Shown piece by piece: positions 55,188 through 64,000 of a DNA stretch of 64,000 nucleotides (position 1 is the first letter of the stretch; every line of letters starts with the position of its first letter). The notes beneath the pieces are model-generated. The model was not told the origin of the DNA. It saw nothing but the letters and a program-made list of their open reading frames with translations, and did not search any database. Origin of the DNA: Planctomycetia bacterium (GTDB taxonomy: Bacteria; Planctomycetota; Planctomycetia; Pirellulales; UBA1268); assembly GCA_026401035.1 (NCBI GenBank), contig JAPLNR010000054.1, forward strand, positions 81,351 to 145,350, written 5' to 3'. Made by a program: the position numbers and the translations under genes.

Positions 55188-56477
55188 ATGGCCCAGCGCC
55201 CAATGAAGGAGCAGCGTGCCCGCAGCCGGCGGGGATTTCTCAAGGCGACCGGCGCCGCCGCAGGCGCCGCGTTTGCGGCCCCCTACGTGATCACGTCGAA
55301 GGCCCTCGGCGATGCCACCACGCCACCGGCCAGCGACCGGATCGTGGTCGGTGGCATCGGCATCGGCAACATGGGCTCGGGCGATCAGGGCGCGTTCCTG
55401 GGCCGTTCCGACGTGCAGTATGTGGCCGTCTGCGACGTGCGGGAGAAGTGGCGGACGGGCGGCAAGGACCGCGCCGACGCACGAAATGGCAACAAAGACT
55501 GCGCTGCCTACGTCGACTTCCGCGACCTCCTCGCCCGCACCGACATCGATGCGGTGCACATCGGCACGCCGGATCACTGGCACTCGATCATGACGATCGC
55601 CGCCTGCCGCGCAGGCAAGGACGTCTATCTGCAGAAGCCCGAAACGCTCACGCTGCGGGAAGGCCCGCTGATGGTGGCCGCCGCCCGCCGGTATGGCCGC
55701 GTCGTCTCCGGTGGCAGCCAGCGGGTGCTTGGCGATTACCGGGGCATCGTCGATCCTTGCTGGGCAGGTGAGATTGGCGCCATCAAATCGGTCGACATCA
55801 GTGTCGGCGGCCCCTCGATGCCCTGCTACCTTGCAGCGCAGCCGACGCCCCCGGACATCGACTGGGATCTCTGGCTCGGCCCCGCGCCGTGGGAGCCTTA
55901 CAACTCAGGCCGCTGCGATGGCAACTTCGGCACCGGCGGTAACAGCTGGCGGTCATACATCGACTATTCCGGCGGCAGCCTCACCGACTGGGGCGCGCAT
56001 CACTTTGGGGGCACGATCTTCGCGGCCGACCTCCGCGAAGTGCAGCCGACGAAGGTCACCTATCACCCGGCTTCGGCAGACGGCAAGGAGGCGGCCTACG
56101 TGTCGGTCACCTATCCGAATGGCACGGAGATTTTTCATAACCGGCCGGCGCAACTGCGGCCGGCTCCGTCGGTGGCCCATCAGGGCTCGATTCTGATCGC
56201 CGGCGACGGCAATCCCCGGGCCTCGAAGCCGGTGCCGCTCTACAAGAATGGCGAAGGCAGCATCTACGGCGACTTCATCCAGTGCGTGAAGACCCGCGAG
56301 CGGCCGTTCCGCGACATCGAACTGGCCGTCAACACGATGACCGGCCCGCACATGATCGCGATCGGCTACCGGCTGCAGCGTTCGCTCAACTGGGATCGCG
56401 CCGCCCAGCAGTTTACCGGCGATGCGGAGGCCAACCGGCTTCTGGATCGCGCCCGCCGCGAGCCCTGGACCATTTAA
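55188..56477 (+). CDS. Tat-exported Gfo/Idh/MocA-type oxidoreductase
   Basis: A 429-residue protein with a twin-arginine signal (SRRGFLKATGAAAGAAFA). The NAD(P) Rossmann motif is GIGIGNMGSGDQG at about 56-68. The substrate-proximal motif, usually EKP, is QKP here (Gln149-Lys150-Pro151) with the catalytic Lys kept. A later GGSLTDWGAHHFGG is typical of the planctomycete subfamily. GGAGGAG lies before the ATG. Export suggests a tightly bound cofactor and periplasmic sugar redox chemistry. It follows the CE15-DUF1080 gene by 106 bases on the same strand; DUF1080 and this family act on 3-keto sugars in other bacteria. Confidence 0.9.
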   Translation: MAQRPMKEQRARSRRGFLKATGAAAGAAFAAPYVITSKALGDATTPPASDRIVVGGIGIGNMGSGDQGAFLGRSDVQYVAVCDVREKWRTGGKDRADARNGNKDCAAYVDFRDLLARTDIDAVHIGTPDHWHSIMTIAACRAGKDVYLQKPETLTLREGPLMVAAARRYGRVVSGGSQRVLGDYRGIVDPCWAGEIGAIKSVDISVGGPSMPCYLAAQPTPPDIDWDLWLGPAPWEPYNSGRCDGNFGTGGNSWRSYIDYSGGSLTDWGAHHFGGTIFAADLREVQPTKVTYHPASADGKEAAYVSVTYPNGTEIFHNRPAQLRPAPSVAHQGSILIAGDGNPRASKPVPLYKNGEGSIYGDFIQCVKTRERPFRDIELAVNTMTGPHMIAIGYRLQRSLNWDRAAQQFTGDAEANRLLDRARREPWTI

Positions 56478-56557
56478 GACCAGGTTTCCGACGGCTGACG
56501 GGCAGCGTTCGGGCGCTGCCCCCAAAGAACATCAGGACTTTTCTCGAGGAGCTCACA

Positions 56558-57298
56558 ATGGCTTTTGACCTAGCAACGCTCGATGCTCCGTTTGCGGCCT
56601 TGAAGGCCTACGACTGGGGGGCGGACGCCGCCCCCTTCAAGACGATCGACGATGCCGTGATCGCCGCCCACGGCGACGCCGCCCTGAGAGTTGAACTCGA
56701 AAAGCGGTTCGCGGCGCTCCTCGGCGCGGGCACGAGCCGCGCGGCCAAGGAATATGTCTGTCGCAAGCTGATGATGATCGGCACCGCCGCGAGCGTGCCC
56801 GCCCTCGCCGCGTTCCTGGCCGACAAGGACAACTCCCACATGGCCCGGTTTGCGCTCGAGAGAATCAGCGGCCCCGAGGCCATCGAGGCGATCCGCAAGG
56901 CGCTCGGCTCCGTGCCGGTCGACCTCAAGATCGGGATGATCTCCTCGCTGGCCGCCCGGGGCGACGCGGCATGCGTGCCGATGCTCGCCGGACTGCTCGC
57001 CGGCGACGCGAAGATCGCAGCCGCAGCCGCCGAGGCGCTGGGCACGATTCATACGTCCGAGGCGCTGCAGGCTCTCTCCGCCGTCGATCCGCTGGCGGGC
57101 AATGGCCTCGGCAGGGCCGTCGTCGACGCCCGGCTGGCCTGTGCCGAGGCGCTGATCAGCCAGGGCAAGCGGAACGACGCGCTGGCGGTATACAAGGCGC
57201 TCGCGGCGACCGCTGCCGGAAAGCCGGAGGCCAGGTCTGTCGAACTGGCGGCCACGCGAGGCATCCTTGCCTGCCTCGACACCCTGGCTGCGTCCTGA
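56558..57298 (+). CDS. HEAT-repeat protein, cytoplasmic
   Basis: A 246-residue all-helical protein with HEAT-type helix pairs (AKEYVCRKLMMIGTAASVPA, then DNSHMARFALERISGPEAIE and AACVPMLAGLLAGDAKIAAA). There is no signal peptide. CGAGGAG precedes the ATG at 56558. Planctomycete sugar clusters often carry such small HEAT proteins next to Gfo/Idh genes; a role in binding partner proteins is plausible but not shown. Confidence 0.78.
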   Translation: MAFDLATLDAPFAALKAYDWGADAAPFKTIDDAVIAAHGDAALRVELEKRFAALLGAGTSRAAKEYVCRKLMMIGTAASVPALAAFLADKDNSHMARFALERISGPEAIEAIRKALGSVPVDLKIGMISSLAARGDAACVPMLAGLLAGDAKIAAAAAEALGTIHTSEALQALSAVDPLAGNGLGRAVVDARLACAEALISQGKRNDALAVYKALAATAAGKPEARSVELAATRGILACLDTLAAS

Positions 57299-57345
57299 AC
57301 CGCACTGCCTCCCAGCCCAACACGCCTTCCTTCTGGAGCCTTTCG

Positions 57346-58749
57346 ATGATGCGCTGCTTTTCGATCCTTGCCGTTCACTGCCTGGCGATCGCTCTCTTTG
57401 CGGCCGCGGCCGGGCCCGCGAGCGGTGCCGAAGACGTGGTGGAGATGACGGTCGAACTTGTCTCCCGTGACGATGCCGACTTCCGCGCGATCGGCCTCGA
57501 CCGCATCCGCCACGCCGCCAAGGGTGAGGCGGCGACCGGCAAGTTCGCCGCACTGCTCGCCAAACTTTCGGCAGAGCGGCAGATCGAACTGATCGGGGCC
57601 TTGGGCGACCGCGGTGACAAGGCGGCGATCCCGGCGATCACGGCATTGCTCGTTGCATCGCAGGAGCCGGCGGTGCGGGCGGCCGCGGTGCAGGGGCTGG
57701 GCGTGCTCGGTAGCGGCACGGAAGTGGCCGTTCTCAAGCGATCTCTCGCCGCTGCAGAACCCGAGAAGTCGGCGGCGCGGCGGGCGCTCACGATCCTGCG
57801 CGGCGACGACGCCGTGAAGCAGATCGTCGAGGCGGCAGAGTTCGGCGAGCCGGGGCTCCGTCCGGTCTTCATCGATATCCTCGCCGACCGTCGGGCCCGT
57901 TCGGCGCTGCCTGCGCTGGTCAAGACCACCGGTGATGCCGATGGGGCCGTTCGCTCCGCCGCGATGCGGGCCCTCGGCAGTCTCGGCGGCCCCGACCAGG
58001 TAGCGGGCATGGTGGCCGGCCTCCTCAAGGCGGCTCCGGGGGGCGAACGCGATCAGGCCGAGCGGGCCGTCGTGGCTGTCTGCACGCAGAACACCGGCAA
58101 GGAGAAGTCGGCCGACGTGTTCCTCGCCGCCTTCAAGGCGGCCGGCGACGCCGATCGCGACGCCCTGCTCCCGGCGCTCGGCCGCATCGGCGGCCCCGCC
58201 GCGATGGCGATCGTCGACGGCCTGATCAATGATCCCGACCCCGCCAAGCGGCAGTTCGGGCTCAAGGCCCTGACCCGCTGGCCCGATGCCACGGTGGCCC
58301 CGCGGCTGCTCGACCTGCTCGCCAAGGCGACCGATCAGGATAAGGATCAGGGTCAGGGCGAACGCGACATGCTGCTCAGCGCCCTGATCCGCATCGCGCC
58401 CCTGCCCGACAACAAACTCAACGACCAGCAGAAGCTGGAGCTGCTCGCAAAGACGATGCAACTCTGCCAGAAGGACGAGGACCGGGCCCGGGTGCTCGAG
58501 CGGGCCAATGCCATCCGCACGGTCGAGACGTTTCGATTCGTGCTGCCGTATCTCGACAACCCCGCGCTCGCCGAGCCGGCCTGCAAGAGCGTGGTCGAAC
58601 TCGCCCATCATCAGAAGTTGCGCGATGGCAACAAGGATGAGTTCATGAAGGCGCTCGACAAGGTGATCTCCACCACCAAGAACGCCGAACTCGTCGAGCG
58701 GGCCAGCCGCTACAAGGAAGGCAAGACCTGGGAGCGGAAGAAGGGCTGA
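57346..58749 (+). CDS. Exported HEAT-repeat protein
   Basis: A 467-residue protein with a signal peptide ending near ASG at residue 27. At least seven HEAT repeats follow (KAAIPAITALLVASQEPAVR, RSALPALVKTTGDADGAVRS, GGPAAMAIVDGLINDPDPAK). GGAG nine bases before the ATG at 57346 sets the start. It follows the cytoplasmic HEAT gene by 47 bases and is probably in the same transcript as the Gfo/Idh gene. It lacks haem or catalytic motifs, unlike planctomycete cytochromes that carry HEAT repeats. Confidence 0.8.
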   Translation: MMRCFSILAVHCLAIALFAAAAGPASGAEDVVEMTVELVSRDDADFRAIGLDRIRHAAKGEAATGKFAALLAKLSAERQIELIGALGDRGDKAAIPAITALLVASQEPAVRAAAVQGLGVLGSGTEVAVLKRSLAAAEPEKSAARRALTILRGDDAVKQIVEAAEFGEPGLRPVFIDILADRRARSALPALVKTTGDADGAVRSAAMRALGSLGGPDQVAGMVAGLLKAAPGGERDQAERAVVAVCTQNTGKEKSADVFLAAFKAAGDADRDALLPALGRIGGPAAMAIVDGLINDPDPAKRQFGLKALTRWPDATVAPRLLDLLAKATDQDKDQGQGERDMLLSALIRIAPLPDNKLNDQQKLELLAKTMQLCQKDEDRARVLERANAIRTVETFRFVLPYLDNPALAEPACKSVVELAHHQKLRDGNKDEFMKALDKVISTTKNAELVERASRYKEGKTWERKKG

Positions 58750-58954
58750 GGCGGCCGGCCGACACGCAACTCCCGATGCTGAGGAGCCGGGATCGGCGGA
58801 AGGTCGAGGAGCATTGGAGTTTTCGCTCGACTGAGGTGGCCGCTACCGCACGGCGACGGTGCGAACAATCCACGCGACGCGACTTCTACCGTCCTGGCGG
58901 GCAATGCGGGTGGCGGGGCGGGTCGCGGGTACGTGACAGGCCAGGCCGGGCCAT

Positions 58955-58972
58955 GACAGGCTGAAGCCTGTC

Positions 58973-58975
<3 letters not shown>
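58955..58975 (-). repeat. Palindromic repeat joined to a stop codon (minus strand)
   Basis: On the minus strand the stop TAG of the sigma54 activator (58975-58973) runs directly into the 18-bp palindrome (58972-58955). The last sense codon is AAG. A short piece related to the 175-bp repeat lies nearby at 58767-58785, inverted. Confidence 0.88.
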
Positions 58976-60403
<1,428 letters not shown>

Positions 60404-60577
60404 CCACGAGCGCCGGCCGCCTACCGCTGCTCGAGAGTGGGCCAAGTATGCAGCCGCCCGCAGCGGCGGGCAACTTGGAGCAGCCGCGTGCGCACGCACG
60501 GCGCGATCGAGCATCTTTCCGGCGGGGACGGCTCTGGTACATTCAGGTCCAACCGTTTCCAGGAGATATTTCGCAGC

Positions 60578-62746
60578 ATGGCCATCGATCCCTACGCATC
60601 CTGTCCCGGCGGCACCGGCAAGAAGGTCAAGTTTTGCTGTGCCGACCTCGTGGGCGACCTCGAGCAGCTCGATCGGCTCATCGAGGGCGACCAGACCTCG
60701 GCGGCGCTCGAACAGGTGAAGCGGCTCGCGGAGAAGCACCCCCAGCGGGCCTGCCTGATGGCCACGCAGGTGAAACTGGAACTGTCGGCAAAGCAGCTCG
60801 GCCCGGCGGCCGCAACCAGCCGGGCCTTCCTCGAGGCCTTTCCGGACAACCCGTTGGCCCTCGGGCATGCCGCTGTCAGCGATGTGATCGCTGGTAACGT
60901 GCAAGAGGCGGCGACCGACTTCGACAAGGCCCGCGAGGCCTCCGGCGCGGAGGTCTCGGCCGACCTCGTGCGGATCGCCGCCACGCTGGTGCAGGCGGCC
61001 GCGCAGGCCGGGCACACGGGGTTTGCCCAAGGCGTCGTCGAATGGCTGATCGACAAGTCGCTCGGAACTCCGGAAGATCGCCGGGTGCTGGCCGCCGTCG
61101 TCGGCTCCGCGGGCGTCGCGCCGGCGCTCCGCACGAAGGTGCACTTCGAGGAAGTCGCGGCCGACTCGCCGTGGCGTTCCGAATTCGACTCCGCCCTGAA
61201 GCAGGCCCGCGAATGGCGGCTCTCGAAGGCGCTCACCGCCTTCCGCAGCCTGAAGGGTGTGGCCGGTGAAAGCCGGGAGCTGTTCACCAACATCGCCGTG
61301 CTCTGCGAGATGCTTGCCCGGCCCTTCGAGGCCTCGGAGGCCTGGCTGAAGATCGCCGGCTTGCGCGACACGCTCCCCGACGACGCCGTCGAGGCCACCG
61401 GCCGCGCGATCGCGCTCGAGACCGAGGCCGACGAAGACCGCTCGCCCCAGGTGCGGTACGAATTGGCCCGCTGCCCGCTCGCCGCGGCCGAGGCGGCCGC
61501 CGGCGGCATCGAGATGCTTGAAGACAAGCTTCGCCACGACACCCGCTTCGAGCCGGCGCCGTTCGATCGCTCGAGCTGGGTGGCCCGTGGCGCCGCCCCG
61601 CCGCGATCGGTGTGGCGGGTGTTCGAGAAGGCGGCCGCTGCGAAGGAGCCGGTCCGGCTGCTCGCGAGCCTCCTGCTGTTTGGCCGGCAGACCGACCGCG
61701 AGGCGGAGGCTGTTCTCCAGGGATTCGCCGTCGATCTGGCCATCGCGAAGGGGATCGTCGAGTCGGCGATCGGCGTGACGTTTGCGGCGCCCGTATCGCA
61801 GGAGGGCCTGCCCTCGGTCACGCCCACCAACTGGCTGCTCACCACGCAGTTTCGCATGCAGCCGCCGGCCCCGCCGACGGCGCCGACTCCCGCCGGCGAG
61901 CTCTCGCCGGTCGACCGGCTGCTCGAAGAGCAGCGGACCCTGCTCTGGACCCGCTTCCTCGACCTCTGGCCCGACACGGCCCTGCCTGAACTGCTCGGCA
62001 AGACGCCCCGAGAGGCGCTCAAGGACACCGGCGGGGCGCGGCGGGTCGAGGCGCTCGTCACCGAAGGTGAGGCCACGTCGCGGCAGCGGGAGGCCGCCGA
62101 TGCCTGGACCGCGGTCCGCGGCCGGCTCGGCATGCAGACGCCCGCGCCCGTCGTCGCCGAGCGTCCGCTCGAGCAGGTGCCGCCGTTGCGGTGGCATCGC
62201 GTGGCGATGGCCACGCTCGACCTCGACCAGCTCCGCGGCCTCTTTCTCACCGCGCTCGACGCCGGTTTCGAACTTGCGGCCGAACGGGCCGCCGAGGCGA
62301 TCGTGTCCCGCACCGACACCGCACCCGAAGATCGCTGGGAGGCCTACAGCCTGCTGGAGGGCCGCGCGACATCGAGCGTGAAGCAGCTCGAGATCATCGG
62401 CCACCTGCGGGAGATCGCCCGGCAACTGAAGGCGAGCGACGGCATGATCGACATCGCCGAACTGCGGATCCGCCTGCAGCGCGGCGACCAGGCCGACATC
62501 ATGCGGCTGCTCGACCATCTGCGGCGCGACCACTCGCGCGATCAGAAGGTGCTCGAGGCGCTGGCCGAGGTGCTCGTCGAGGCGGGTGTCGATCTGTCGG
62601 CGCTGGCCGGCCAGACGGTGCCCGGTGGATCAGCCGCGGGCATGCCCGCGGCCGCCGCCCCCGCCGCACCTGGTGGAATCTGGACCCCTGGCTCGCCGCA
62701 GCCCGGCCAGTCGGCCGAGAAGAAAACCATCTGGACGCCGAACTGA
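60578..62746 (+). CDS. SEC-C-like / TPR-type cytoplasmic protein
   Basis: A 722-residue protein. Residues 7-24 carry a variant SEC-C zinc motif (ASCPGGTGKKVKFCCADL; the norm is CPCGSGKKYKxCC, and here the second Cys is Gly). The rest is helical with TPR-like pairs (ATSRAFLEAFPDNPLALGHA, then AVLCEMLARPFEASEAWLKI). The C-terminal 60 residues are Pro/Ala/Gly-rich and end WTPN. AGGAG lies about 13 bases before the ATG. It is divergent from the sigma54 activator and 17 bases upstream of ribD. Function unknown; SEC-C motifs bind zinc and often contact the ribosome or SecB. Confidence 0.75.
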   Translation: MAIDPYASCPGGTGKKVKFCCADLVGDLEQLDRLIEGDQTSAALEQVKRLAEKHPQRACLMATQVKLELSAKQLGPAAATSRAFLEAFPDNPLALGHAAVSDVIAGNVQEAATDFDKAREASGAEVSADLVRIAATLVQAAAQAGHTGFAQGVVEWLIDKSLGTPEDRRVLAAVVGSAGVAPALRTKVHFEEVAADSPWRSEFDSALKQAREWRLSKALTAFRSLKGVAGESRELFTNIAVLCEMLARPFEASEAWLKIAGLRDTLPDDAVEATGRAIALETEADEDRSPQVRYELARCPLAAAEAAAGGIEMLEDKLRHDTRFEPAPFDRSSWVARGAAPPRSVWRVFEKAAAAKEPVRLLASLLLFGRQTDREAEAVLQGFAVDLAIAKGIVESAIGVTFAAPVSQEGLPSVTPTNWLLTTQFRMQPPAPPTAPTPAGELSPVDRLLEEQRTLLWTRFLDLWPDTALPELLGKTPREALKDTGGARRVEALVTEGEATSRQREAADAWTAVRGRLGMQTPAPVVAERPLEQVPPLRWHRVAMATLDLDQLRGLFLTALDAGFELAAERAAEAIVSRTDTAPEDRWEAYSLLEGRATSSVKQLEIIGHLREIARQLKASDGMIDIAELRIRLQRGDQADIMRLLDHLRRDHSRDQKVLEALAEVLVEAGVDLSALAGQTVPGGSAAGMPAAAAPAAPGGIWTPGSPQPGQSAEKKTIWTPN

Positions 62747-62763
62747 CCGGCGGCGGGCGGACC

Positions 62764-63867
62764 ATGCCGTGGACTGCTACTGATACCGCCGCCATGCATC
62801 GCGCCCTCGAGTTCGCCCGGCGGGGCGAGGGGCACGTGGAGCCAAACCCGCTGGTGGGCGCCGTCGTCTCCCGCGAGGGCACGATCGTCGGTACGGGCTG
62901 GCATGAACGGTTCGGCGGGCCGCATGCCGAGATCGCGGCGCTCGCGGCGACTCCGGCCGACGCCGCCCGCGGCGCGACGCTCTTCGTCACGCTCGAGCCC
63001 TGCTGCCACCACGGCAAAACGCCCCCCTGCACCTCCGCCATCATCGCCGCCGGCATCCAGCGGGTGGTGATCGCCGCCACCGATCCCTTTCCGGCCGTGA
63101 ATGGCGGCGGCATCGCGGCGCTGCGGGCGGCAGGGATCGCCGTCGAAACGGGGCTCTGCGAGCAGGAAGCGCTGCGGCTCACCGCCCCCTTCCGCAAACT
63201 CGTGACACAGAAAAAACCCTGGGTGATCGCCAAGTGGGCGATGAGCCTCGACGGCCGCATGGCCGCGCCGGCCGGTGCGGATCGCTGGCTCTCGTCGGCG
63301 GAGTCACGGGCGATCGTGCACGACCTGCGGGCGCGGGTCGACGCCATCGTGGTCGGCATCGGCACGGCCGAGGCCGACGATCCGCTCCTCACCGCCCGGC
63401 CCGCGGAGGCGAGCGGGCTGCCCACCAGACCGCTGCTGCGGGTGGTGCTCGATTCCACCGCGCGGCTCCCGCTCACGAGCCGGCTCGTGCAGACGGCCCG
63501 CGAACAGCCGCTGCTCGTGGCCGTCGGACCCGACGCTCCGGTGGAGCGGCTGCGTGAGCTGGAAACAGCCGGTTGCGAGGTCTGGATCGGCCGGGCCGGC
63601 GACAGCGGCAAGCGGCTCGCCGAATTGCTCGGTGAACTTGGCAACCGGCAACTGACCAACGTGCTGGTCGAAGGCGGCGCGCAGGTGCTCGCCAGCCTGT
63701 TTGCGCACCGTGAAGTCGACGAGGTCTGGGCATTCATCGCGCCGCAGATCATCGGCGGCGGAGGTCCGCTGGCGCCGCTGGCCGCGCCGACTGCGGCAGC
63801 GGGGATCGAGATCGAGCAGGTCAGCCATCCCGGCGGCGATCTCTTCGTCCGCGGCCTCACAAAGTAG
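62764..63867 (+). CDS. ribD: Bifunctional riboflavin deaminase/reductase
   Basis: A 367-residue enzyme for the second and third steps of riboflavin synthesis. The N-terminal deaminase has the zinc site His54-Ala-Glu56 and Cys80/Cys89 in EPCCHHGKTPPC. The C-terminal reductase begins near RPLLRVVLDS and contains AMSLDGRMA and LVEGGAQVLASLF. No strong ribosome site precedes the ATG at 62764. It follows the SEC-C/TPR gene by 17 bases, so the two are probably co-transcribed. The stop TAG abuts a degenerate copy of the palindromic repeat. Confidence 0.95.
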   Translation: MPWTATDTAAMHRALEFARRGEGHVEPNPLVGAVVSREGTIVGTGWHERFGGPHAEIAALAATPADAARGATLFVTLEPCCHHGKTPPCTSAIIAAGIQRVVIAATDPFPAVNGGGIAALRAAGIAVETGLCEQEALRLTAPFRKLVTQKKPWVIAKWAMSLDGRMAAPAGADRWLSSAESRAIVHDLRARVDAIVVGIGTAEADDPLLTARPAEASGLPTRPLLRVVLDSTARLPLTSRLVQTAREQPLLVAVGPDAPVERLRELETAGCEVWIGRAGDSGKRLAELLGELGNRQLTNVLVEGGAQVLASLFAHREVDEVWAFIAPQIIGGGGPLAPLAAPTAAAGIEIEQVSHPGGDLFVRGLTK

Positions 63868-63886
63868 GACAGGCTCAATCCTGTTC
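63865..63886 (+). repeat. Degenerate palindromic repeat joined to the ribD stop
   Basis: TAG (63865-63867) is followed by GACAGGCTCAATCCTGTTC, a decayed copy of the 18-bp palindrome that keeps the outer arms. The last sense codon is AAG. Confidence 0.7.
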
Positions 63887-63951
63887 GGCACGAGATTTGC
63901 GCCATGGCCAGATGACCATCCCAGAGATGTCATACTGGCAGGGAGACAGCC

Positions 63952-64000
63952 ATGGCAGGCAAGCGTCGCAAGAAGATCCGTGAGCCCGAGATCACGGGAG
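63952..64000 (+). CDS. Start of an unknown gene, cut by the window edge
   Basis: GGGAGA lies seven bases before an ATG whose frame reads MAGKRRKKIREPEITG to the edge. The basic opening with REPEITG resembles, from memory, the start of IS4-type transposases in planctomycetes, but sixteen residues are too few to be sure. Confidence 0.45.
   Translation, partial: MAGKRRKKIREPEITG

Overview
The window looks like a chromosomal segment of a high-GC planctomycete (Planctomycetota, probably a Pirellulales-type lineage). The evidence is the gene content: a DUF1559 type-IV-pilin-like protein with its companion lipoprotein, a PEP-CTERM protein made of autotransporter-type beta-strand repeats, a ThuA-DUF1080 fusion, a CE15-DUF1080 fusion, Tat-exported Gfo/Idh/MocA and NHL-type proteins, a PA14 multihaem cytochrome beside a sorbosone-dehydrogenase-like protein, sulfatases, a DUF5671 protein, HEAT-repeat proteins and a SEC-C-like protein. 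I saw no rRNA, tRNA or CRISPR array.

Layout. 1-2.7 kb is the eroded end of a surface-glycan cluster: a partial glycosyltransferase, an FkbM methyltransferase, a gutted GDP-mannose dehydratase, a glycosyltransferase stub and a sulfotransferase. 3-7 kb holds secreted proteins: a glycine-zipper protein, an unknown, a frameshifted Pro/Gly/Asn-rich TPR gene and a SnoaL-like protein. 7.3-10 kb holds an AraC regulator, a nucleotidyltransferase bracketed by 65-bp direct repeats, and a VapBC pair whose promoter and operator can be read. 10-16.3 kb holds a giant sulfatase/GxGYxYP fusion followed by a two-component system. 16.5-26.5 kb holds the PEP-CTERM protein, the DUF1559 pair and the cytochrome/sorbosone pair. 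26.5-29.6 kb is another zone of debris around an intact Fic protein: a DUF1501 tail, a DUF4956/CotH collapse and a frameshifted DUF4258 beside DUF2283. 29.8-45.3 kb is mostly conserved functions (DUF2256, CstA, thioredoxin reductase, CarA, MutY, thymidylate kinase, DNA polymerase III delta-prime) mixed with planctomycete extracellular proteins (Cys-rich, ThuA-DUF1080, LssY-like, serpin, beta-barrel). 45.6-64 kb has a large unknown protein, a nucleotidyltransferase/partner pair, fumarase, PII with a sigma54 promoter, an extracellular carbohydrate set (NHL, CE15-DUF1080, Gfo/Idh), two HEAT-repeat proteins, a sigma54 activator, a SEC-C/TPR protein and RibD.

Two patterns run through the window. 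First, a short palindromic repeat (core GACAGGCTTCAGCCTGTC) lies flush with gene ends, and at five genes the stop codon TAG directly abuts the core. Second, accessory genes are bracketed by imperfect direct repeats or by duplicated ends of neighbouring genes (8.3/9.1 kb, 21.8/26.8-27.6 kb, 40.0/42.0 kb), and several deletion pseudogenes are present. This suggests that recombination between short repeats has shaped the region. Start codons were chosen from Shine-Dalgarno sites, overlaps with upstream genes and family N-termini. Functions rest on motifs read by eye, not on database searches.
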